Translations under genes and position numbers: made by a program
Assembly: GCA_002633025.1 (NCBI GenBank)
Contig: NMRB01002153.1
Span: 51,066-115,065 of the forward strand
DNA: 64,000 nt
Reading direction: 5' to 3'
From: Notospermus geniculatus
Taxonomy: Eukaryota > Nemertea > Pilidiophora > Heteronemertea > Lineidae
Notes under the pieces: model-generated
Seen by the model: only the letters and a program-made list of their open reading frames with translations
What the model was told of the DNA's origin: nothing
Databases searched by the model: none
Part shown: positions 58,101 to 64,000 of the stretch, piece by piece
Position numbering within the stretch: the first letter of the stretch is position 1
How the letters are laid out: each line of letters begins with the position of its first letter

Positions 58101-58382
58101 GTTCGCTGAAAGATAAAGAACGTTTTTTTGTACTGGCAGTTCATGATGGTCAACTTAACGCCCTTATGGTCCCCGGCCCTCCCGGGTGTCAGAGACCCTG
58201 TAGATGAGGTTAATAATATCATATGCGGTTGGATGTATTTTTTATTCGTTTCGTAGACTCTGCTCAATCTCACTATCAAATTCGTACAAGCCCCTTGTTG
58301 TTTACCCACCTGTTTCAAGTAGAATAATAGCTGCCGTAATGGCTGCGAGGAGAACCTCTTGAAGACGGGACTTGGCCTTCAT
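49199..58382 (-). CDS. FRRS1-like: Ferric-chelate reductase 1-like (reeler-DOMON-cytochrome b561)
   Basis: Predicted membrane oxidoreductase passing electrons across the membrane through haem b561; family members reduce ferric iron. Exons (minus): 58310-58382, 57962-58105, 56122-56213, 55354-55453, 54672-54872, 54125-54226, 53488-53686, 52799-52915, 51346-51545, 50980-51136, 50465-50620, 49199-49371. In order: a signal peptide (EVLLAAITAAIILLET), reeler (FPYGGPAKAC, YSPNDV; later VTHKTKDVRREITLTWKAPA), DOMON (GVAEGYISMGVSTD, MGDDATMTC), b561 helices with candidate haem histidines in IARHFK, FQIHRW, LLHSIFG and NWLHRIFG, and a last helix FALYSLAFLGASIAFLY. The phase jump between 57962 and 56213 needs one exon of 3n+2, the missing middle of the reeler domain. 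Known exons sum to 1714 bp, and 3n+2 restores the frame. Confidence 0.92.
49737..50138 (-). mobile_element. Non-LTR retrotransposon fragment: C-terminal end of reverse transcriptase ORF
   Basis: A 133-codon open frame matching the conserved tail of LINE-type (jockey/CR1/L2-like) polymerase ORFs: VQRRGARFVCN, a TLGWPTLAKRRENARLAMLYKI block, and YSFFPRTIKAWNNLPEEIV before the stop. The catalytic reverse transcriptase and endonuclease domains are absent, and upstream on the minus strand the frame is closed by a stop, so it is a 5'-truncated dead copy. It sits in the last intron of the FRRS1-like gene in the same direction. Confidence 0.88.
50239..50310 (+). repeat. Hammerhead-like repeat, degenerate copy
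   Basis: TTGAGGA, a GATACC-GGTT-GGGGTC hairpin, then GAAA, then AATTTGCGAAATT as a possible stem III. This is the layout of a type I hammerhead core, but with a changed first core base and a mismatch in stem II. Stem I partners were not found. Downstream GGAGACGACTTTTACGTTTA is shared with the copy at 8138-8183. Confidence 0.5.
51856..52166. mobile_element. pogo/Tigger-like MITE with a nested palindrome
   Basis: The ends CAGTAGAACCTC and GAGGTTCTACTG are inverted; the left end follows TA. GGACACC words typical of such elements occur inside. A second, nearly perfect palindrome (51928-52048, arms TAGTGAGGTTTCGCAAGCGC ... ) is nested within and carries GCGCCCGGTTAGGCC. Confidence 0.7.
52242..52786. 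mobile_element. TIR element, ends TAGCCCTTTTTACACGGTGC
   Basis: A 20-bp perfect inverted repeat at the ends. The interior repeats GTGTAAAAGCGA, GACCTCCACC and AGATCGAGG(A/C)GGGTTCGG words in both orientations, apart from a unique centre at about 52450-52650. Its right edge lies 13 bp from FRRS1-like exon 52799-52915. Confidence 0.8.
53161..53323. mobile_element. TTAA-flanked MITE (piggyBac-like)
   Basis: TTAA at 53161-53164 and 53320-53323 encloses perfect inverted ends AGGGCCTCTAGAGGCAG. TTAA target duplication is the rule for piggyBac elements. There is no transposase frame. Confidence 0.7.
53947..54097 (+). repeat. Dispersed repeat, copy 2 of 3
   Basis: CAGTGAGTTGACCAATAGGT, GCGGACCCATTCATTCTTGA, GAGCACCAATCA, ATTGGTCCGCTAGAACTTTG and CATCTTTTGGCAATACGCGC follow the order of 24147-24270. 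It ends about 30 bp left of exon 54125-54226. Confidence 0.75.
54931..55107 (+). mobile_element. 5'-truncated SINE copy of the 7600-7879 family
   Basis: CAAGGGCAAGTAAAAGACCT, GGAACATGAGTA, GATGGCCTCTTATGCTTACC, AGGGCCAATAAC and GGGCCTGATGGAAAATC match the body and tail of the full-length copy. The tRNA head is absent. Confidence 0.8.
55632..56044. mobile_element. TIR element built of CGACTAGTTTGCGAC-type words
   Basis: The ends ATGCGGGTGATCCAC and their inverse GTGGATCACCCGCAT extend to about 37 bp with mismatches. The interior of about 340 bp consists mainly of GTCGTCAACTAGTCGCAAAC, GTGAACAAGTCG and their inverses. It lies in an FRRS1-like intron. Confidence 0.85.
56349..56872. mobile_element. 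TIR element with a 120-bp tandem duplication and a tRNA-like insert
   Basis: The ends AAGGCCTGTCTATACCATCA (left) and TGATGGTGTAGACAGGCCTT (right) are inverted. A unit of 120 bp containing AAAACATTTTGAAAAATTTT is repeated twice (about 56350-56590) with very few differences. On the minus strand at 56640-56752 lies a tRNA-like segment with box A TGGCCTAGTGG and box B GGTTCGAATC, probably a SINE head. GCAACATT words dominate the rest. Confidence 0.75.
57061..57461. other. Assembly gap (401 N)
   Basis: Undetermined bases, directly next to a 54-bp minisatellite. The gap lies in the FRRS1-like intron where one reeler-domain exon is missing. Confidence 0.97.
57462..57945. repeat. Minisatellite, 54-bp unit in alternating dimers
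   Basis: Five to six near-identical units (GAATGGAAGAAAGGAATAGT ... ATACAGCTGTCA) run from the gap to about 57750, followed by several diverged units. GTCAGTGAATGG and GTCAATGAATGG alternate from unit to unit, so the true repeat is a 108-bp dimer. The open frame across it is a by-product of the unit being divisible by three. Confidence 0.9.
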
Positions 58383-58443
58383 TCTTTCCCAGCAGAACTG
58401 AAAGAGACAGTTACTGAAAGAGAGTTAAGAGTGTCTCACCCTG

Positions 58444-58585
58444 AAGGCGGTGACAGACTAGCGCGTACGGGACGCGGTTTCTTTTGTGTTTTTGCACTCC
58501 ACTGCACATGGTGCTCATTGGTGCCTGAAAACACAAAAGAAAACGCGTAGCTCCGCGCCGCGTCGCGCTAGTCTGTCACCGCCTT
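58444..58585. repeat. Fold-back element, ends AAGGCGGTGACAGACTAGCG
   Basis: The first 22 bp and last 22 bp are inverted without mismatch, and inner words (TTTTGTGTTTT / AAAACACAAAA) are also paired. It lies just upstream of the FRRS1-like start codon, in the putative 5' UTR or promoter. Confidence 0.8.
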
Positions 58586-59246
58586 GAGCTGATTTATGAA
58601 TCGCCTGTACAGTTCGATGTGAAGCCAGTGCATGAATGTACGGTGACTGTCACCCGAGTTGGTGTGAGACATATTGTTCAAAATGTTATGTGAAACATAC
58701 AAATCACTGACAGCAATACATAATATTGACATTTGACATTTTGAAATGGCATCAGTTACCCTCCCTTTCCCTGTAGGCCTACTGAAACTTGGATTCAGTA
58801 GCCTATGGGCTATTGGGTGCGTCTAGGGGACGACCGTGAAATGAGATCGTCACACGTGCCTTCGTTTTCATAACATGGGCGTCGTTTCTTCCAAACGTGG
58901 AAGGAAAGGAATTTCCTCCCACGTGACATTGACTTAGTTCCTCCCCCCGTTCCTCCCGTGTGGCACATTGCAATTCCAGATTTCAAAATTTTCTGGCGGA
59001 GGCCCCCAGAACCCCCGTCGGCGCCCACCTGCAACGACCGGCCTCGGCGGCCCTGACCCCCCTCTACCAAAAATCCTGGATCCGCGCCTGGTTAACCTAC
59101 ATGTATATGTATCAGATCCAAAGAGACGGCGAGCACAAAAATCGACACACAATATGATAAAGTATATAAAGTCAATTTCCAGAATATTTATTTTCGTGGA
59201 ACTGAAGTACATGTATGCCACACGGGATACATGTACATGTACTTCA

Positions 59247-59356
59247 GGCCCCGTATTCATAAAACTACTTAAGTCTAAAGTATGACACTTATCCTTTCTT
59301 CAACACAAAAGATAAGTATCATACTTAGACTTAAGTAGCTTTATGAATACGGGGCC
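59247..59356. repeat. Fold-back element, end word GGCCCCGTATTCATAAA, copy B
   Basis: Arms GGCCCCGTATTCATAAAACT and ACTTAAGTCTAA are inverted almost perfectly over the element's 110 bp. It is homologous to 47968-48080. Confidence 0.87.
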
Positions 59357-59405
59357 AGATCTACATTTGGGTTTCAGCTCAGTCTTTTCTAGAGTTTCAG
59401 ATTGT

Positions 59406-59870
59406 AAAGTTCCAGCCTGAAGAAGACCCCGGTTCTAGCGTCCAATGGAAATACCTAGTATGTCACATTTTGTTGTTTTCGAGAAAAATGGGTTTATGTG
59501 GAATGACAACTTGGAAGAGTTTTGTTGTGGAAAACACTCCTAATTAAAAATATGTCATACAACAGGATTAAATGCAATTTGCTATGTTTTACCTCTGATT
59601 TCATGCTGAATTTGCAAAGGTAAAAACGTAGTTTGTCACAATTCTGATGACTTAGACGTAAAACCCGAGTAAGTGCACCACTGTCTTTCCGAGGCTTTAG
59701 CGAACATTTTGCAAACAAAAACTGTTTATTTATGATGAAACAATACCTATTAAGTACGACTTTGGCCTTAACTCATTTTTCCAAAAATGTGACTTACTAG
59801 GTATTTCCATTGGACGCTAGGATTGGGGTCGAAAATTTGCTAAATATTCTGGAAATTGACTTTATGTACT
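59406..59870 (+). ncRNA. Hammerhead-like ribozyme repeat interrupted by a MITE
   Basis: The motif pieces lie in type I hammerhead order: TTCCAG (59410-59415), CTGAAGA core (59417-59423), GACCCC (59425-59430), [insert], GGGGTC (59825-59830), GAAA (59831-59834), ATTT/AAAT as stem III, and CTGGAA (59849-59854), which pairs with TTCCAG. Such ribozymes are known from Penelope-like retroelements and retrozymes. The base expected to be U16.1 is A here, so I would not expect activity even without the insert. Confidence 0.5.
59438..59817. mobile_element. MITE inserted in the hammerhead-like repeat
   Basis: The ends GCGTCCAATGGAAATACCTA and the inverse are matched over about 35 bp and flanked by TA on both sides (59436-59437 and 59818-59819). 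Removing it leaves a short loop between the two halves of stem II. There is no coding frame. Confidence 0.8.
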
Positions 59871-60038
59871 TTATGTATATTTATCAGGGGATCTTAATAG
59901 GGCTCGCTGCCATTGCAAGTGGTGTGCGAAGGAGAATCGCCAACCTCAGAAGCTCGCAAAGCCTCGGCTTGCTTGGGAAGCGCAGTCGATGAAAAGCATG
60001 TGAAATCCGCTGCACTAGGCCTAACCAAGTGACGAGCA

Positions 60039-60180
60039 GGGCCGACTGCACAGAAAGTCCGATAGTGCTGCCGGCGCCTATCGGTAGACTACATGTAGTT
60101 GTAGTTAGCCTACAAGCATTTTCCCATAAACCGCCGATAGGCACCAAAAAGCACTATCGGACTTTCTGTGCGGTCGGCCC
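60039..60180. repeat. Fold-back element, ends GGGCCGACTGCACAGAAAGT
   Basis: Arms of about 31 bp (GGGCCGACTGCACAGAAAGT CCGATAGTGCT) are inverted with one mismatch. The inner CGCCTATCGG/CCGATAGGC words also pair. Confidence 0.8.
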
Positions 60181-61667
60181 AAGTCTGTAGCTAGTCAATT
60201 TGTGGGGAACGAGAATACAAAATTGGAAATACTTTGTTACAGTAACTTGATAGTGAAGACGATCGTTGAAGTGACCTACCATGCCAAGAGAATTTCTTCA
60301 ATAGCGCAAATAACTTACGGATGAATAACTCATTAAAATAAAAAGAATGAGCCACAAATTAATGTTAATTATCGTCACTACCGGATGCTGGAAAAAGTTT
60401 CTCCAATCAAACGCAGTAGAGTGTGCCATTATCTCTAATTCCGTACATTCCAGTAGTGCAATCTCAATTCGTAGAGTTGTATATAGGCCCTTGGAGGAGT
60501 CAGTATAATTCCTCCAAGATAGGCCTAAACGTACATGTACTTTGATATCATTTCAATCAAGGACTGGGCAAACAAATCAGCCACTCGATCCGGCCGCCGT
60601 AAGTTCACACGCCGGCGTTATCTGTGAGATGCCGTACCTATCCTTCATCTTTCCTCAAGGATCTATCAGTATCACTCAGATTATGAAATTTTGAATGTCG
60701 AACCTTACCTTTGTGAACGATCCCTTCCAAGACAGCTCCGACAACTTGAAGAAGTAATCACGTGACTATATGTATTCCTAATCCAACTATGTCCAATCTC
60801 ATTTGAAAGATTCTACAATGCTGTCACTGATATCACAGAAGTGATTTATAGGCGAGCCAAAATGAAAATATTCCTTGACATATGTGCTCCCTTGGCGAAT
60901 GCAAGGGTAAATGTACGTACACGACATTTACAGGTAGATCTTCGTTCCTTCGCCCGGAGAAGGCTATTTCTGGCCGTGCTGTTTACACAAGAGCAGTCCA
61001 CTTGGATTCGACCTACACTTCAACTGAGTTGTACTTGATCATAAGTGTTTTGATATCAACTTAAATGCCCTGTATTAAAGCGCATAACTGCTAGACCAGC
61101 TTAGGGTGCACCAAATAAAGATACTCTTTCAGTTATCTTACCGTCTGCAGTCTTTCCTATCAAGGAAAGGTTATATAAATGGCATATAGACGATTGCGTT
61201 GTGATTAGGCAGGTAAAAACATCGCTTTAGAATGTTTAATAACCTCTTGATAGAAACAATCTTCATCATATATAAAAACGCTAACTACAGATTGAGCGGC
61301 CTAAGGGACCGTCTCAAAAATACCTTGAAGCCAAAGAAGTGTACTTTTTTCACGGGGGGGGGGGGNTCACCATTTCGCTTCTTGAAAAAAAAATTGGCTT
61401 CATGGAATTTCTAAAAAAATACATTGACATTTTGAAACGTCTATTTTCATGACACCTTGCAAAGTGTGGTTTTCATTGATGATCTGATTGAGATGTTAAA
61501 AATGGATACATTCTGAGGTCAACGCTGACATATAATACCAAGACTGCTCTGGATACTGTTCTTGAAGTCAGTCAAATTAAAACTCTGTTTAGTCCCTTCT
61601 TTCTTCTTACCCGACATCTTTAATAATACTTGTGTAATACCACACCCATGAGTGAAGCCATTAGGAG

Positions 61668-61792
61668 CAGTCAGCCGCGCATATTGCTACAGGAAATCTA
61701 TTATGATCGCTGCTCGATCGATAATGACTGGGTCCGCTCGATGCATTGAATTGGGCCCTAGTGACACCTAGTGGTCAACTCGCTGACAGCTC
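61668..61792 (-). repeat. Dispersed repeat, copy 3 of 3 (deleted)
   Basis: On the minus strand it reads CAGCGAGTTGACCACTAGGT, GTCACTAGGGCCCAATTCAA, GCGGACCCAGTCA, then GCAATATGCGCGGCTGACTG. Relative to 53947-54097 the GGTCCGCTAGAACTT segment is lost. Confidence 0.7.
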
Positions 61793-61829
61793 CTATTAGA
61801 TGCCGAAATTTCACTTCTGAGGAGGCTCG

Positions 61830-62160
61830 AGTACAGTGGCCCATAGAGCTCATTGATGAAAAATATTTACATTTGCAATTTTTTTTCAATAATTTCCACC
61901 ACGGTGGAAATTAATTTCCACCGCGGTGATAATTAATAATTACCACCGCGGTGGAAATTAATTTTCACCGAGGTGGAAATATTCTCACCGCGGTGGTAAT
62001 ATTATCACCGAGGTGGAAATATTATCACCGAGGTGGAAATATTATCACCGCGGTGGGAACTTCTAAAAATTTTACAAATTCCCAAGAAAAAGTTATCGAA
62101 TTGAAAAAAAATTACAAATGTAAATATTTTTCATCAATGAGCTCTATGGGCCACCGTACT
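61830..62160. mobile_element. TIR element with an array of CACCGCGGTGG palindromes
   Basis: The terminal inverted repeats are about 65 bp long (AGTAC(A/G)GTGGCCCATAG, GAGCTCATTGATGAAAAATA, TTTACATTTG) with few mismatches. Between them lie eight copies of the palindrome CACCGCGGTGG or its A/G variant at a period of about 21-24 bp, separated by AAATTAAT or AAATATTAT spacers. There is no meaningful reading frame. Confidence 0.9.
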
Positions 62161-62260
62161 ATTCGAGGGTCAAGACAGAAGTGAAAAAAATTGAGATGGT
62201 CCCTAAACTATTGGTTGCTTGTGTACCTGTACTTGACGTTGGGTTGGGTTGGCACATAAG

Positions 62261-62412
62261 AGGGAGGTTTCGAAATCAAACGATAACGTAAACTTTATAC
62301 GACAACGTTATTTTTCGTACTACATATTAACCAGATTTTATATTGCATTTTCGGTACAAAAATAACGTTGTCGTTATCGTTTACGTTTATCGTTTGATTT
62401 CGAAACCTCCCT
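62261..62412. repeat. Fold-back element, ends AGGGAGGTTTCGAAATCAAA
   Basis: The arms are inverted over about 50 bp with a small offset. CGATAACGTAAAC and ACGACAACGTTATTTTT words pair with their inverses. Confidence 0.8.
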
Positions 62413-62631
62413 ATTAACAGAAGCTCTTCTGAAACGTTCCTAATGATTGTATGATAAGGTCTTGGGGGGGGGAGATTCCTGCACATTTCCACCTGAACAT
62501 AGAACATAACAATTTTGTCCAGCAAGGTTTTGTTGGAAAAATGTTGCCCACTTCGCGAAACCGACTGGGAAAGTCAGACGTGGGCTGGACAACATTTAAG
62601 TAGTCAATAACTGTTGATCATTGTTGTCGGC

Positions 62632-63002
62632 TACTTTTTTAAAAAGTAGGCTATCCTGTCAGGTAGGCTACATTGATAGACAGCATGACTGAAGAACATG
62701 AATAAAACGGAACTTTTAAAAATTTGAATAGCTCGTAAATTCAATAGAAAGTAAGTCAGGAAAAGGCAAAGTTCAGTGTATACCGAAGTGAACTCTTTCA
62801 TGCCTGAAAACTTGCACTGACATTATTGTGAAATTACTTGTTTGACAAGTGCCCAAGTTCATGTAAGTCATGTCGTAGTTGCAAAACCAGATAATCAGAT
62901 ATTGAACGTCTAGGCCTATGAGGCCTGAGAATAACGGGACACTCAGTACAGCAATCTCCAACAGATCTTGCAGTAAATCAGATTTAGCATGAAAATAGTT
63001 AT
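62632..63002 (+). repeat. Segment repeated at the window end (63803-64000)
   Basis: About 200 bp from TTTTTAAAAAGTAGGCTATC to TTATTGTGAAATTAC occur at 62632-62836 and again at about 63803-64000, with one base difference that I could see (GTGTATACC versus GTGTTTACC). The first copy ends at a contig edge (N at 63003). Confidence 0.9.
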
Positions 63003-63021
63003 NACTCTTCAGTCAGCTGAC

Positions 63022-63145
63022 TGGCGCAGTGGGAAGATGGAGTGGACTGTAACCCAAAGGTCGTGGGTTCGAATCCCGGTAGTCCTTTTTAGTTTTTTTC
63101 TTTTTTCTTACTTTCTTTTTCTTTTCTCTTTTCTTTTCACTGTTG
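63022..63145 (+). mobile_element. tRNA-like sequence with pyrimidine-rich tail
   Basis: Box A TGGCGCAGTGG and box B GGGTTCGAATCC are spaced as in a tRNA and followed by a T-run and a long T/C tract. The acceptor and anticodon stems pair poorly, so a SINE or a tRNA pseudogene is more likely than a working tRNA gene. Confidence 0.5.
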
Positions 63146-64000
63146 TGACTCTTTGAAATTTCTACATGGAATAGTTGGTTAATTAATCCCTTTTTAGTGG
63201 TGACACTGATAAACACGGCTACATAACAACTTGGGAAGATCACACACGCCCTGGTATTCGGACTCATCCCCATACTCTGACTCACAACCTCAGAGGAATT
63301 TGCTATCTTACTGACGCTAACCGACAGAATGCGTAACATATACATGTAGGTCTGGTGTCTAAGATCATATTTTGCTAATTTTCGGTCAAAATGTGCATGA
63401 AAAGCACGTTTTTCCGGACCCCCTGGGGGGGGGGGAGGGCACTTGGCCCCTGCCCCCTCCAGCAACATCTCTGGTTGTGATGACAAATGTTTGCCAACAG
63501 CTCCCTGGGCTGAGTCCACGTAGGGGACGTAACCTCACCATGCACTTGCACAGAATCAAACGTTATACTGAGATCGAAATAGGCCGAAGTTGCATTCGAT
63601 CCAAGCTGGTACCCTGCAAGTAGCCAATGTATGGCTCATTTTGCCGAATTCTAGAATTTCGCTGTGAAAATATCATCTTTTCCTAATTTACACAGCAAAA
63701 TGTGGGCGGGGATGCTTATGAATATCGAATACGTACTTGCTGTGTAAATAAGAATTCACTCCTTAGTTACACAGCATGCTGTGCAAATAGCACTGGCCTT
63801 TTTAAAAAGTAGGCTATCCTGTCAGGTAGGCTACATTGATAGACAGCATGACTGAAGAACATGAATAAAACGGAACTTTTAAAAATTTGAATAGCTCGTA
63901 AATTCAATAGAAAGTAAGTCAGGAAAAGGCAAAGTTCAGTGTTTACCGAAGTGAACTCTTTCATGCCTGAAAACTTGCACTGACATTATTGTGAAATTAC

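Larger units (their letters stand above)
58383..64000. other. Region upstream of the FRRS1-like gene; repeats, no gene seen
   Basis: The near part should hold the FRRS1-like promoter and 5' UTR, but the first inverted-repeat element begins only 62 bp from the start codon. Further right I see only transposon-like material and anonymous AT-rich sequence (notably 60181-60838 and 60840-61290). Poly-G tracts occur near 61356, 62464 and 63425. No known domain appears in the short frames. Confidence 0.5.

Noticed and set aside
61356-61366. Single N in a poly-G tract as another contig join
   Set aside because: No duplicated sequence on the two sides; an uncalled base in a homopolymer is enough.
63022-63090. 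Functional tRNA-Tyr gene (GTA in the right place)
   Set aside because: Acceptor and anticodon stems have several mismatches and the T stem is imperfect; kept as tRNA-like only.
1-64000. A CRISPR array, prophage, operon or other prokaryotic system
   Set aside because: All recognised genes are intron-containing animal genes; the tandem repeats seen are minisatellites or transposon interiors without spacer structure.

Overview
The window is eukaryotic and looks like an invertebrate deuterostome: small exons with GT-AG introns of about 0.3-2 kb, animal-only gene families, and very many short inverted-repeat elements. My best guess is an echinoderm or a close relative (hemichordate or lancelet are alternatives). 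This rests on genome texture (words such as TACCGGTA, AGGCCTA and ACATGTAC, and dense MITEs), not on a species-specific marker.

Six genes can be rebuilt exon by exon. All listed splice phases agree, except where an exon is missing. From left to right: the 3' part of a Na+/K+-ATPase beta subunit (+, 1366-4614); a GCKIII Ste20 kinase of the STK24/25/26 group (-, 26817-16080); CEP19, a centrosome/ciliary-base protein (+, 27935-28435); an ENOX1/2-type ecto-NOX protein (-, 40893-29979); the transmembrane nucleoporin NDC1 (+, 41175-47470); and an FRRS1-type protein with reeler, DOMON and cytochrome b561 domains (-, 58382-49199). Two neighbouring pairs are head to head (kinase/CEP19 and ENOX/NDC1), and each shared promoter region carries a YY1-like motif. 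The genes do not form a pathway.

The rest is introns, UTRs and repeats. These include tRNA-headed SINEs sharing one central domain, the tail of a non-LTR retrotransposon reverse transcriptase, TA- and TTAA-flanked MITEs, and fold-back elements ending in a GGGCCCATATTCATAAA-like word. Another group has terminal inverted repeats and an interior made almost wholly of one repeated palindromic word, recalling the TU/fold-back elements of sea urchins. A degenerate hammerhead-like ribozyme repeat occurs three times, once split by a MITE in its stem II loop.

The assembly has clear faults. The single N at 22338 joins two overlapping copies of the kinase locus, so exons 5 and 6 appear twice; the copies differ by insertions and are probably two haplotypes. 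A similar repeat flanks the N at 63003. A 401-bp gap (57061-57461) next to a 54-bp minisatellite probably hides one FRRS1 exon. An NDC1 exon is missing near the N at 42720. A TAX1BP3-like PDZ exon in ENOX intron 1 loses clear similarity near the N at 39839.
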